From: Paragorgia papillata
Taxonomy: Eukaryota; Cnidaria; Anthozoa; Scleralcyonacea; Coralliidae
Direction of reading: 5' to 3'
Length of the DNA: 64,000 nt
Assembly (NCBI GenBank): GCA_035771165.1
Contig: JAWNZC010000413.1
Span: 1,673,001-1,737,000, forward strand
A model generated the notes under the pieces. The model was not told the origin of the DNA, did not search any database, and worked only from the letters and a program-made list of their open reading frames with translations. Positions 45,532 through 58,330 of the stretch are shown here, one piece after another; the first letter of the stretch is position 1, and every line of letters begins with the position of its first letter. The translations under genes were made by a program, and so were the position numbers.

Positions 45532-46853
45532 ATGTCTCGCCCTCGAACGACGCGTAACAGTCGGGAAAGTCTGCCGACTCCACCAACCCCTTCAGCCGCC
45601 TCCAGTTTGGTAACAGCAGTTTCATCAGCTTCAGGCTCAGCTCCGATTAATAGTCCTTCACCAGAATTTGTGGCTTCGCTTGTTCAAGCTATGCAAGCGC
45701 CTATTGCGTCGATGGTCAATTCGGCGCTGAGTTCGGCGGGAATTGCTCTCCCAACCGTGACAAATGCTACCAGTTCATTGAGCTCAACAATCGCAACATC
45801 ACAACTGGCTGCACCCTCGTCTCAGAGCTCGCTCTCGCATCAGGCGAACCCCCCTGATCAACAAGGATCGGCTCTACATTGGACCCCTAACGCAGGTAAT
45901 GTGGCACTTCCTCTGTCTCAACCGCCATCGCTATCTCGAGCTGCTTCACTGACAAGCGTCGCTCAAGGTAGGTCAGAACCTATTATAAATGTTCCGTCCT
46001 TCATGTCTACACGTATAAACCCGTCTTTTGCTCCTTCCGTTTCTGTAAACAATCCGGTGGGTATATCAGCGGCCTTAAATAACTATACCACTAACACGGC
46101 ATCTCTTCCTTATTGGAACTCTGGTCAAAGTCCATCTGTTCCCGCAACATACCTCTGCTACAGCAACCTTTTGTTATTGGCCCTGGTTATTCTCCGGTTC
46201 CTTATAAAGTTGTTTCACAAATAGCTTGTGGGAAATATGTCAACCTCGAAGATCTTTTACCAGAAAACATCAATACAGGGCAAGAACCAGAGCCAAGTCT
46301 GATGTTTGAGGGTCGTTTGGTATTTACCCCATGCACCCCTAGAAAGCCCAAACGTCAAATCTCTGACATTATTACCTGGCTTGAAGCTTTCACCAGCTTC
46401 ACATTTATTCTGTGTACTTATTTTCCCAACCGGTGGGTGGACCTTACCAAGTACAAGCTCCTGATCCTCCGCACATATCGGCAGTTTAGTGGTAGTGCTT
46501 GGCTGAATTACGACAAGGAATTCAGAGAAGAGGCAGCTGAGCGGCTTACAGACTGGGCTTCAATGAATGTACAATTGTATAACTTCCACACTGCAGGTGC
46601 CCAAGTACGCCCTAGGATTCCAGCCATTGCAAATTCATCCTCAGCCAATCATGAGGCCACAGGCAACCATGGCCCAAAAGTAGTTTGCCTGTCATGGAAC
46701 GCAGGCCGCTGTGTAGCTCCCTCCTCACATTGCCGTTTCCGCCATGTTTGTAGTTCCTGTCATGGAGACCATCGGGTCACTGCCTGTACATGTCCAAGTG
46801 GTCAATCACCATCGGGGGGTCCAGAACACAATAAACGTAGAAAGTACATTTAA
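45532..46853 (+). pseudogene. DIRS gag-like protein, one frameshift
   Basis: Frame one (45532-46224) is S/T/A/P-rich (MSRPRTTRNSRESLPTPPTP). A shift near 46150 joins it to frame two (to 46853), which continues FVIGPGYSPVPYKVVSQI and ends with a cysteine/histidine cluster (CLSWNAGRCVAPSSHCRFRH, then CSSCHGDH). This is the usual layout of the first ORF of invertebrate DIRS-like elements: a disordered head and a zinc-knuckle-like tail. The start is chosen as the first Met of the open frame; upstream sequence is non-coding. Confidence in the frameshift is good because protein similarity to the expected continuation lies in the second frame. Confidence 0.65.
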
Positions 46854-47045
46854 CTGCCTTACAGCACATAAAAGACTGGTCATTCTATACTCTTACTAAC
46901 ATTCAGTTTTTACTATTGTTCCTGTTTAGTAGTTGCACCTATTGCTATTATTGTGCTGTAATATTATGTTGGGTCTTTTTATAGTTAATAAATTGTTAAG
47001 GGTCTTGTTATACAATAAATATAACAATTTTATACTTAGTGTGGT

Positions 47046-48710
47046 ATGTCATTCTTGCTCCAGCCCCCCTTTCATTTTGTAACTTATTCTATAGGGAAGC
47101 CTGTTTCTCTTCCTGCCATCAATATAGTATCTCGCTTAAACTATTCAAAGTTTGCGTTGGAACTGAAGTACCACCCGTACACAGCAAAGGTGGCATATAT
47201 TCTTCAGGGAATTCGTGAGGGATTTAAACTTGGTTTTGACCCCTCAACTGCTCTACGATCAGCCTCTAAGAATAAGCACTCTGCATACGAACACGCTGAT
47301 GTCATTGATGCCTATCTACAAAACGAAATCCAGTTAGGACGGGTGGCAGGTCCCTTTGACTCTCCTCCTCTACAGCCTCTTCAAATTAGTAGCTTTGGTG
47401 TCATACCAAAAAAGGGGCAGCCAGGTAAGTGTCGACTTATTGTCGATCTTTCATCTCCACTGGGATTTAGTGTGAATGATGGCATTGACCCAGAATCTTG
47501 GTCACTGCAATACATCAAATTGGACGATATAGTGACTATGGTTTCCACTTTGGGTAAAGGAGCCCTTCTAGTTCGATGTCGAGTCTGCCTTCAGGAATAT
47601 CCCTGTGCATCCCTCACACCGCCACCTCTTGGGTATGAAATGGCGTTCCAAATATTATATTGACTTGGTTCTCCCCTTTGGCCTTCGCTCAGCACCGGGT
47701 ATTTTTAACTCAGTGGCTGAAATGGTGGAATGGATTCTGAAGACAAATTATGCCATTCGCGAATTGCTCCTTTACTTGGATGACTTCATTACAGCAGGAC
47801 CAGCCAACTCACTATCTTGTGCCCACAGATTGAACACAGCAATATCTGTGATCTCAGAACTTGGTCTCCCTCTCCATCCCCAAAAGTGCATTGGTCCAGC
47901 AACTTGCCTAGTGGTGCTAGGCATAGAATTAGATACTGTAGCCGAGATTTCCCGCCTTCCTGCTGATAAGTATGCTGCCATCTACGATACACTGCACCAG
48001 TGGTCTGCCTACAAGTGGTGTCGAAAGAAGGATTTGCAGTCATTAATTGGTTTGCTTCACCACGCTTGTAAGGTGGTATGGCCTGGTCGCACATTTCTGC
48101 GTCGCATGATCAACCTCATCAGTTGTTTTCGGAATGATTCTCACCCAATTCGTCTTAATGGCGAATTCAAGAATGATCTCAGTTGGTTGCTGGATTTCTT
48201 TAGTCATTGGAATGGAATCAGTTTTTTCTTGTTTCCAGAGTTGGTACCCCCACCCAATTTCAGTGTTGGTTAGATGCATCCGGGACAATTGGTTATGGAG
48301 CTCACATGAATTCAGAATGGTTTAACGGGCAGTGGCTTCCCCGTCGGCTTGGCCTTTCCATCGCATACAAAGAATTATTTCCAGTGGTCCTGGCAGCAGA
48401 GTTGTGGGGTGTACAATGGTCCCGACAACGTATTATTTTCCAAGTAGATAATGAGGCAGTTGTCCACATTCTCAACTCTAGAACATCTCATGACCCAAAC
48501 ATCATGCATTTGTTAAGGAGCTTACTTCTCACAGCAGCGCGCCATTGCTTTACTTTTTCATCTATTCATGTTCCAGGTATTAACAACCACATTGCTGATG
48601 CCTTGTCTCGCTTTCATGGGCAGGCGTTTCGCAGATTGGCACCAGATGCAAAGAAGTTCCCTATCCACATTCCTCCACAGCTTCTATCTCGTTTATCAAC
48701 AGTGACTTAG
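47046..48710 (+). pseudogene. DIRS reverse transcriptase-RNase H, two frameshifts
   Basis: Three overlapping frames. 47046-47663 has the RT fingers (SSFGVIPKKGQPGKCRLIVD). A shift near 47572 leads to FDVESAFRNIPVHPSHRHLL, with a catalytic Asp, then LVLPFGLRSAPGIFN and the YLDD box (LLLYLDDFI) in 47605-48273. A second shift near 48264 leads to RNase H (48207-48710) with LDASGTIGYGAH, YKELFPVVLAAELWG, FQVDNEAVVHIL and NNHIADALSRF, all key acidic residues kept. Decay is by small indels rather than loss of motifs, so inactivation is probably fairly recent. Confidence 0.85.
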
Positions 48711-48912
48711 AATCTCGTTGTCGCACATTTCTGCAGGAAGGTTTGGCTCCATCCACTCGTAAAACTTATTCTAGCGCACAGCAGAAGTTCTGTGATTTTT
48801 GTTACACAAGTCAACGCCTCAACACATCTGGATCCCCCTATCATACGGACGAATGGACATTATGTTTGTTTGCAACATTTCTAGCAGAATCCCTCCCCCA
48901 TTCATCCATTTA
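48711..48912 (+). pseudogene. Tyrosine recombinase N-terminal fragment
   Basis: After the RNase H, one frame gives SDLESRCRTFLQEGLAPSTR, then KTYSSAQQKFCDFC and TDEWTLCLFATFLAESL, the SAM-like N-terminal core-binding part of a DIRS tyrosine recombinase. It is cut off at the terminal repeat, before any catalytic R-H-R-Y residue. Confidence 0.6.
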
Positions 48913-48987
48913 ATGTCGATATAACGTAATGATGATTGGGAGTCAAAGTTTTTTAATCGAAATCTTGGCTCTTGATCCTGACGAATC

Positions 48988-50040
48988 AATGGTGCTCCCC
49001 GTACCATTTGGACTTTGGAAATAAGCTTTTCGAATCCAACAAATAAATAGACAAAGAGAAGTGTACTCTACGAAAATTACTACTAATAAAAGTACATGCT
49101 TCCCAAACAAACTGTGTAAAAACATTTTATGGCACATTTTTATTAACAGCAATAATGAAACAACGAGAGGACCAGCATTACTGTCACTTTTTACAAACAC
49201 TGCCATGACAGTTTTACTGTCTCATAAAGATCGAAAAGGAAACTTATGTCATTGCTCTTTTCTGACAAATATGTCAGGTACTCCTTTTTAGTATTTTAAT
49301 AACTACTGTCTGTCACACGTTTTTAATATATTAAGCTGAACAAAACACATCATTAGAAAACAAACTTACAGTTCGGCTTGGCCAACGTCTGGTTCTTTCT
49401 GTCATTGGTCTTGACCTATTGAGGTTTGACTTCCTATAAGATATTTTTCACATTAAATGAAACTCAGATGCCAAAAAGGTGTAAAAAGTTATAACATAAG
49501 CTACACGTTATCTTTGGATGCAAAAACAAAATACTTACGGATTTATTTTTTTTTACCAAAAAAGCAAGGTTTGTACTGACGGTACAGAGCTGAATGACTC
49601 CAAACCGCGCTAAAAGGCAGCAGGATTAAAGCTAAAATGAGATGTAAAACGTTATAACATAAGCTAAACGTTATCTTTGGGATGCAAAAACAAAATGCTT
49701 ACGGACTATTTTTCACAAAAAAAAGCAAGCGTTCTTTCTTGAATCTGGCACTGAGTACTCCCGACGCTAACTCCCGACGCTAACAAGCTGAAAGGACGCT
49801 TAAAAGGACGCCGTTTAACCTGTTGACGGCGTCCCCTGCGAATCAGCGTGTCTGATTGGTTGAAATCGTATTAATCGCGTATGATGCATTTTATTTGTAG
49901 AAACTGGTTTTACTGGTTGTACAGAACTTCAGTGTGGTTTGCTTTGAAAATTTATTTAGCAAACTATACTCTGGGAACTGTTTTTATCTGCGATCCACCA
50001 GTGGATCGCGACCACTGAAAATCACTGCATGTCCTTTAAG
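48988..50040. repeat. Diverged repeat block, left copy
   Basis: 49300-49900 resembles 56920-57340 in the same orientation: both have TTAGAAAACAAACT, GAGGTTTGACTT, CATAAGCTA and TGTATGATGCATTTT-like blocks. Inside, an AAGTTATAACATAAGCTA block is duplicated (about 49487 and 49649). No gene is seen; a 76-aa ORF at 49061-49291 has no recognisable domain. Confidence 0.5.
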
Positions 50041-50380
50041 TTGTTAAACCTTATGTTACTTGCATTGCATTGTGAGACTTTACGTTTTGTTGTAATTATA
50101 GACAATCTAGATTGTCTTCTGGATTGTCTATGTTGTAATCGATCTTACGGGACGTGATGGACCTTATAATTACGTTGTGAAACAGCTTACGTTACGTTGC
50201 TGAATCGTAACTCATTCATTGACACGTATTGAGCATACGTACGGCCTTTACCATACGTTGCTAGATCTTATGTTACGTTGCCAGACCTTTATACGTTACA
50301 TTGTGAGACCTTGCGTTACGTTGTGAGACCTTGCGTTACGTTGTGAGACGTTACGTTACTTACGCTACATTGTGAGACCT
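50041..50380. repeat. Degenerate TTACGTTGTGAGACCT repeats
   Basis: Loose tandem variants of TTACGTTGTGAGACCT and TTACGTTGCTAGATCT. Related stretches flank the later arrays at 51580-52040 and 56745-56890. The block ATTGTCTTCTGGATTGTCTA near 50112 recurs near 51855. Confidence 0.7.
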
Positions 50381-51190
50381 TACTTGTGATCAGTTGTTAC
50401 GTTGTGACTTGTGATCAGATGTTATTTTACGTTGCGACCTGTGATCAGTTGTTACGTTGTGACTTGGTGATCAGTTGTTACGTTGTGACTTGGTGATCAG
50501 TTGTTACGTTGTGACTTGTTGATCAGATGTTACGTTGTGACTTCTTGATCAGATGTTACGATGTGACTTGATGATCAGTTGTTACGTTGTGACTTGTTGA
50601 TCAGATGTTACGTTGTGACTTGGTGATCAGTTGTTACGTTGTGACTTGGTGATCAGTTATTACGTTGTGACTTGGTGATCAGCTGTTACGTTGTGACTTG
50701 GTGATCAGTTATTACGTTGTGACTTGGTGATCAGTTGTTACGTTGTGACTTGTTGCTCAGATGTTACGTTGTGACTTGTTGATCAGATGTTACGTTGTGA
50801 CTTAATTGGCGATCAGTTGTTACGTTGTGACTTGGTGATCAGTTGTTACGTTGTGACTTGTTGCTCAGATGTTATGTTGTGACCTGTTGATCAGATGTTA
50901 CGTTGTGACTTAATCGGCGATAATTTGTTACGTTGTGACTTGGTGATCAGTTGTTACGTTGTGACTTGTTGATCAGATGTTACGTTGTGACTTGTTGATC
51001 AGATGTTACGTTGTGACTTAATTGGCGATCAGTTGTTACGTTGTGACTTGGTGATCAGTTGTTACGTTGTGACTTGTTGATCAGACGTGTTACGTTGTGA
51101 CTTGGTGATCAGTTGTTACGTTGTGACTTGGTGATCAGTTGTTACGTTGTGACTTGTTGATCAGATGTTACGTTGTGACTTGTGAGTACA
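50380..51190. repeat. 24-bp minisatellite with GATC
   Basis: About 33 head-to-tail units close to GATCAGTTGTTACGTTGTGA plus CTTG, 22-28 bp each. Two common variants, GATCAGTTG and GATCAGATG, are mixed; some units carry AATTGGC inserts. Confidence 0.95.
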
Positions 51191-52043
51191 TCTTACGTTA
51201 CATTGTCATGATTTGTGACCAGTTGTTATGCTATATTGTGAGGTATATTATGTAACGCAGTTGTTCTCTGCTCAATCAGATTTTCATTGTCACTGCTGGA
51301 CGATCCGGGTCTTTCAACAACTCGACTTGGAATTGTACTCGACTTGCCAGTAATTAATTTTATTGTACGAAACTGAAATTCGAGTATGTTAATGAACTCA
51401 CTGAAAGAAGTATATTTAACAATTTTCAGCACGAAATATCATTTGGACGAATGTCCGCCAGCATGGGCCCTCCTCACGCTACAGCAGATATCCGTCATCG
51501 TCTATATAGATATCCGGATCATTTGTAAAAGAACTACATATAGTGGAAAATAAATCGATGTGCTTAAATCGATATCTCATCTTACGTTGTGCGACCTTAT
51601 GTTACCTTTTTAAATCCCATTTTTGTGTTATGAGATATTGCATTTGTTGCGAGATTTTACGTTAAACATTGCGAGATATTACTTTACGTTCTGAGGCCTT
51701 GGGTTACGTACTGTGAGACTTGGCCTTATGTTACGTCGTGAGATTTAACGTTTAACACGTTATGAAACCTTATGTTACTTGGTGAAACGTTACGTACCAT
51801 TGTAAGACCTTGCATTGCGTTGTGAGTAATTATATATAGGCAATCCAGATTGTCTTCTTGATTGTCTATGTTTGCATCGATCTTACGGGACGTTGTGATC
51901 AATCTTACAATTACGTTGTGAAACAGCTTACGTTACGTTGCTGAATCGTAAACTCATTCATTGACACGTATTGACCATACGTACGGCATTTACGTTACGT
52001 TGCTAGATCTTACGTTACGTTGCTATATCTTGCGTTACGTTCC
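51191..52043. other. Spacer with dispersed-repeat pieces
   Basis: Holds one unit of the ~180-bp dispersed repeat (about 51350-51500, with TCACGCTACAGCAG) and more TTACGTTGTGAGACC variants. No gene is recognised. Confidence 0.5.
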
Positions 52044-52045
52044 TA

Positions 52046-55000
52046 CAATCCTGGCCAAAATTAACTCGGACAGTCGCGTAAAACGAACTTAAGCGCATCA
52101 ATTCCTAAGATTATGTTCAAATTACATCGCCCCCACTACCCCCGTTCAATGTTGGTTAGAAAATGAAATGCAAAGTATGTTCAGCGCAAATTTTTATCAA
52201 CATTGAATGGGGGGAGCGGGGGGAATGATTTTTAGAAGGAAATTTGATATCAGATGTGATTTAAGGCAAGGTGTCCGAGTGATTTTGACCAGGATTGTCT
52301 GAAAATGCCATTTCGAAACATAGACGTGTTTTTGCTGTTAAAATAGTGCAGAATGGTGGCAAACGTTACATGTTTTAATTCGTCAAATAAAGTATGTTTG
52401 AGCGTGGTAAAAGATCGTTATGATTGATGTGTTTGCACTACTTTGCATTTCATATCCACGCACATAACACGCGCGTGCCGCAAACGCCCGCACAAAGCGC
52501 AAACTGGAAAGCGCCATAAACGCATTATATATGGCTACGTCACCAACTTCTACAGGAGACGGTAAACACAGTAAACACGGTAAACACGGAAAATTTACCT
52601 CTTTGTCTAACGATTAGCGCATGAAAGAAACAACTACACAACGTTCGTGCTTTTCAGAATGTTCTCCTACTACAAGTGGTTAAATAAAGTAGAAACGCAG
52701 CCATAATGAACGCGCATGTTAAGAATCCCCACGGTAAACATAGAAAAACAGCGTTCTTGAATAATTAAGAGTTAGAAGTCATATTTCTTTTACGTAAAGC
52801 CATACATATGTTTACCGTCGTATATTTTTCGTTTGTTGCCATTAGTAGTCGTTTACAAGTTGGGAATCAAGTTATATTGTTTTTCTATAGCACACACGTT
52901 TAATGCACACAATCGTAGCGTTGCTGCGTGCTATAAAAAGTACCGTGGAAGTGGTTTGTTTACCGTCAAAGAGCTAAAAATCGGTTGTTCACCGTCGTCA
53001 CTAGAACCTGACGTAAGCATATATAATGAGTTTATAACCGCTGTTCACTGTTTGTTTCTTGTCAAGATGATTTTGGCACAAACGTATTGCGTGCGACATT
53101 AAATTCAAAGTGGTGCGAACACATCGTTCTTCCGGAATTCTGTTAACGCCGCTCAATTAATGATATTGCCAAAATTTGAGCGCTGTTTGTTTTGTTCCAC
53201 CTCGTAGAATTAAAGTATGTAATGTCTCTCGCCATTCTGCTTTATTTTAACAGCCAAAATACATGTTTCTTTCAAAATAATATTTTCAGACGTCTGAAAA
53301 TGCCATTTCGAAACATAGACGTGTTTTTGCTGTTAAAATAGTGCAGAATGGTGGCAAACGTTACATGTTTTAATTCGTCAAATAAAGTATGTTTCAGCGT
53401 GGTAAAAGATCGTTATGATTGATGTGTTTGCACTACTTTGCATTTGATATCCATGCACATAACACGCGCGTGCCGCAAACGCCCGCACAAAGCACAAACT
53501 GGAAAGCGCCATAAATGCATTATATATGCCTACGTCACCGACTTCTACAGGCGACGGTAACACGGTAAACACGGTAAACACGCAAAATTTACCTCTTTGT
53601 CTAACGATTAGCGCATGAAAGAAACAACTACACAACGTTCGTGCTTTTCAGAATGTTCTCCTACTACAAGTGGTTAGATAAAGTAGAAACGCAGCCATAA
53701 TGAACGCGCATGTTAAGAATCGCCACGGTAAACATAGAAAAACAGCGTTCTTGAATAATTAAGAGTTAGAGGTCATATTTATTTTATGTAAAGCCATACA
53801 TATGTTTACCGTCGTATATTTCTCGTTTGTTGCCGTTAGTAGTCGTTTACAAGTTGGGAATCATGTTATATTGTTTTTCTATAGCACACACGTTTAATGC
53901 ACACAATCGTAGCGTTGCTGCGTGCTAAAAGTACCGTGGAAGTGGTTTGTTTACCGTCAAAGAGCTAAAAATCGGTTGTTCACCGTCGTCACTAGAACCT
54001 GACGTAAGCATATATAATGAGTTTATAACCGCTGTTCACTGTTTGTTTCTTGTCAAGATGATTTTGCCACAAACGTATTGCGTGCGACATTAAATTCAAA
54101 GTGGTGCGAACACATCGTTCTTCAGGAATTCTATTAACGCCGCTCAATGATATTGCCAAAATTTGAGCGCTGTTTGTTTTGTTCTACCTCGTAGAATTAA
54201 AGTATGTAATGTCTCTCGCCATTCTTCTTTATTTTAACAGCCAAAATACATGTTTCTTTCAAAATAATATTTTCAGACAATCCTGGCCAAAATTAACTCG
54301 GACAGTCGCGTAAAACGAACTTAAGCGCATCAATTTCTAAGATTATGTTCAAATTACATCGCCCCCACTACCCCCGTTCAATGTTGGTTAGAAAATGAAA
54401 TGCAAAGTATGTTCAGCGCAAATTTTTATCAACATTGAATGGGGGGAGCGGGGGGAATGATTTTTAGAAGGAAATTTGATATCAGATGTGAGTTAAGGCA
54501 AGGTGTCCGAGTGATTTTGACCAGGATTGTCTGAAAATGCCATTTCGAAACATAGACGTGTTTTTGCTGTTAAAATAGTGCAGAATGGTGGCAAACGTTA
54601 CATGTTTTAATTCGTCAAATAAAGTATGTTTGAGCGTGGTAAAAGATCGTTATGATTGATGTGTTTGCACTACTTTGCATTTCATATCCACGCACATAAC
54701 ACGCGCGTGCCGCAAACGCCCGCACAAAGCGGAAAGCGCCATAAACGCATTTTATATGGCCACGTCACCGACTTCTACAGGCAACCGTAAACACGGTAAA
54801 CACGGTAAACACGCAAAATTTACCTCTTTGTCTAACGATTAGCGCATGAAAGAAACAACTACACAACGTTCGTGTTTTTCAGAATGTTCTCCTACTACAA
54901 GTGGTTAGATAAAGTAGAAACGCAGCCATAATGAACGCGCATGTTAAGAATCCCCACGGTAAACATAGAAAAACAGCGTTCTTGAATAATTAAGAGTTAG

Positions 55001-56742
55001 AGGTCATATTTCTTTTATGTAAAGCCATACATATGTTTACCGTCGTATATTTTTCGTTTGTTGCCATTAGTAGTCGTTTACAAGTTGGGAATCAAGTTAT
55101 GTTGTTTTTCTATAACACACACGTTTAATGCACACAATCGTAGCGTTGCTGCGTGCTAAAAGTACCGTGGAAGTGGTTTGTTTACCGTCAAAGAGCTAAA
55201 AATCGGTTGTTCACCGTCGTCACTAGAAACTGACGTAAGCATATATAATGAGTTTATAACCGCTGTTCACTGTTTGTTTCTTGTCAAGATGATTTTGGCA
55301 CAAACGTATTGCGTGCGACATTAAATTCAAAGTGGTGCGAACACATCGTTCTTCAGGAATTCTATTAACGCCGCTCAATTAATGATATTGCCAAAATTTG
55401 AGCGCTGTTTGTTTTGTTCCACCTCGTAGAATTAAAGTATGTAATGTCTCTCGCCATTCTGCTTTATTTTAACAACCAAAATACATGTTTCTTTCAAAAT
55501 AATATTTTCAGACGTCTGAAAATGCCATTTCGAAACATAGACGTGTTTTTGCTGTTAAAATAGTGCACAATGGTGGCAAACGTTACATGTTTTAATTCGT
55601 CAAATAAAGTATGTTTCAGCGTGGTAAAAGATCGTTATGATTGATGTGTTTGCACTACTTTGCATTTGATATCCATGCACATAACACGCGCGTGCCGCAA
55701 ACGCCCACACAAAGCACAAACTGGAAAGCGCCATAAATTCATTATATATGCCTACGTCACCGACTTCTACAGGCGACGGTAACATGGTAAACACGCAAAA
55801 TTTACCTCTTTGTCTAACGATTAGCGCATGAAAGAAACAACTACACAACGTTCGTGTTTTTCAGAATGTTCTCCTACTACAAGTGGTTAGATAAAGTAGA
55901 AACGCAGCCATAATGAACGCGCATGTTAAGAATCCCCACGGTAAACATAGAAAAACAGCGTTCTTGAATAATTAAGAGTTAGAGGTCATATTTATTTTAT
56001 GTAAAGCCATACATATGTTTACCGTCGTATATTTCTCGTTTGTTGCCATTAGTAGTCGTTTACAAGTTGGGAATCAAGTTATATTGTTTTTCTATAGCAC
56101 ACACGTTTAATGCACACAATCGTAGCGTTGCTGCGTGCTAAAAGTACCGTGGAAGTGGTTTGTTTACCGTCAAAGAGCTAAAAATCGGTTGTTCACCGTC
56201 GTCACTAGAACCTGACGTAAGCATATATAATGAGTTTATAACCGCTGTTCACTGTTTGTTTCTTGTCAAGATGATTTTGCCACAAACGTATTGCGTGCGA
56301 CATTAAATTCAAAGTGGTGCGAACACATCGTTCTTCAGGAATTCTATTAACGCCGCTCAATGATATTGCCAAAATTTGAGCGCTGTTTGTTTTGTTCTAC
56401 CTCGTAGAATTAAAGTATGTAATGTCTCTCGCCATTCTGCTTTATTTTAACAGCCAAAATACATGTTTCTTTCAAAATAATATTTTCAGACAATCCTGGC
56501 CAAAATTAACTCGGACAGTCGCGTAAAACGAACTTAAGCGCATCAATTCCTAAGATTATGTTCAAATTACATCGCCCCCACTACCCCCGTTCAATGTTGG
56601 TTAGAAAATGAAATGCAAAGTATGTTCAGCGCAAATTTTTATCAACATTGAATGGGGGGAGTGGGGGGAATGATTTTTAGAAGGAAATTTGATATCAGAT
56701 GTGATTTAAGGCAAGGTGTCCGAGTGATTTTGACCAGGATTG
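52046..56742. mobile_element. Composite tandem of two inverted-repeat elements
   Basis: Order: M1 52046-52297, E1 52298-53290, E2 53293-54277, M2 54278-54529, E3 54530-55512, E4 55515-56490, M3 56491-56742. M is ~252 bp with ends CAATCCTGGCCAAAATTAAC and complement; E is ~980 bp with ~60-bp ends starting TCTGAAAATGCC. E-E joints are separated by CG only. M alternates with CG at successive E-E joints. TA flanks only the outermost ends (52044-52045 and 56743-56744). The E-E-M period is about 2.22 kb. E units hold many GTTTACC/GGTAAAC words but no conserved ORF. Confidence 0.85.
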
Positions 56743-56744
56743 TA

Positions 56745-58330
56745 GATCTTGCGTTACGTTGCGAGATCTTACATTCCGTTGCTAGATCTCACGTTACGTT
56801 GTTAGATCTTACGTTACGTTGCCAGACCAGACGTTATGTTGCTAGACCTTTATACGTTACATTATGAGACCTTCCGTTACGTTATCCGAATACTACTCCT
56901 ATCTAGCATTTTGGTGACTAGTGACCGTTACATGTTTTTAATACCTTTAGCTAGACAAGACACACTTATAACAGTATTAGAAAACAAACTCACACTTCCC
57001 AAAAGTCTGCTCTTTTCTGTCATCAGTCTTGACCGTGAGGTTTGACTTACCCTATAAGATGTTGATTTTTTACAATAAATCATAAAACTCAGACGTCAAA
57101 TAGGCTGTAGAAAGTTAAAACATAAGCTAAACATCATTTCTGGGATACGAGAACAATGATACTTACGGATTTGTTTTCGCAAAAAACCAAGCGTTCTTTG
57201 AATCTAGTACTGAATTGAATGATGCCCGACGAGAAGAGGACGCTGTTTCAGAGCCCGTGCGGTTTATCTTCTGGTTAAATGAGTCGTCGTGCCTATTAAA
57301 CTGGTTGAAATTGTATTAACGTTGTATGATGCATTTTGATTGGATATTTGTTGAGGCCGCAAGAACATACACGTCTACCAAGATCGTTTGTTCAACAAAT
57401 TTGATCAATCAATTATTTTTAGCCACACGTTACTGTACTGTCCGAATGGTCCAGATTTCAATGTCTTTTTGACTCGGAGCAATTACGAATAGCGTTTTTG
57501 AATGAGATTTGACGGTTGAGAAATTTCACGCCAATTAATATCCCTCAGTGTCTGTTATTGCTTTGAATTCTTCGTAATTCTCGTGACTGAATGCTGAACG
57601 TCTGAATGTGCTGGAACAATGCAGCATGTCGCGTTAAGGCTAAGTGATGACCGCAAAGTATGTTTTGCGCAAAGCGTAGTGCTGCATTGTACATCTATAC
57701 GTTTACACACTGCGATCAATGTAGCCCATTTATAGTTTACAGTAGATACGTGCATGTCAAAACGGAGAACGATCAGCGGAATTATCTGTGGGTTCATTGT
57801 TCTTGCTATTCTTTACCGTTCTTCATCACTTCATATGTATCTTAACTTTAAATCAGCCCGATTAACCGTAGAGTGTAAACGTACGTAGTCCAATGCCTGG
57901 CATCGTTGTTGTAAGATCAAATCGATAGGTAAAGAATAATTAGCTTTACCGTACCCGAGACGAGAATAAAGTCAAGGTTTTTTTAGGATCTGTAGTTTCG
58001 ACCGCATTCTCTTTGAAACGTAAAAATGCTTTTTCTGCGTTGTCAAGAGCGTCACGACGGCGTGAAGATAACTTTTGGGACCTGCATGTACGTGCAAGTT
58101 TGTTTTTTTGTATTTGACATTATATTTGAATTTGTATCATCATTACCTGATTTGTATTTGAATTATATTGTTTAAACACGTTGCTGTAGTCGTATTATAG
58201 TGTTTTCTTAAAGTCCCTAGTTTTTTATGGTGTGATAGGGTTAATAGTCCAGTTAGCGTAAAAGACTGGTTATAGAAAAATTCATAACGCGAGCTGATGC
58301 CTGCTAGCATGATAACCTAGTTGAAATTGA
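56745..58330. other. Right flank of the composite array
   Basis: Starts with TTACGTTGCTAGATC variants, then the right copy of the diverged block (56920-57340). Two overlapping short ORFs near 57555-57845 show no domains. No supported gene. Confidence 0.5.

Larger units (their letters stand above)
44937..48987 (+). mobile_element. DIRS-like retroelement, decayed
   Basis: Contains a gag-like ORF, a DIRS-type RT and RNase H, and the start of a tyrosine recombinase, in that order. ATATAACGTAATGA-GATTGGGAGTCAAAG type sequence occurs at about 45190-45262 and 48913-48987 in the same orientation, and inverted near 44937-44965. The left end is thus a foldback (44937-45221) whose right arm matches the element's right terminus. 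DIRS elements have inverted ends and internal complementary regions, so the pattern suits a rearranged DIRS copy. The recombinase is truncated at the right terminus. Confidence 0.75.

Noticed and set aside
52833..55848. Short ORFs repeated in the E elements (for example 53378-53635, 55600-55848)
   Set aside because: They differ between E copies by indels and have no domain; likely chance ORFs in a non-autonomous element.
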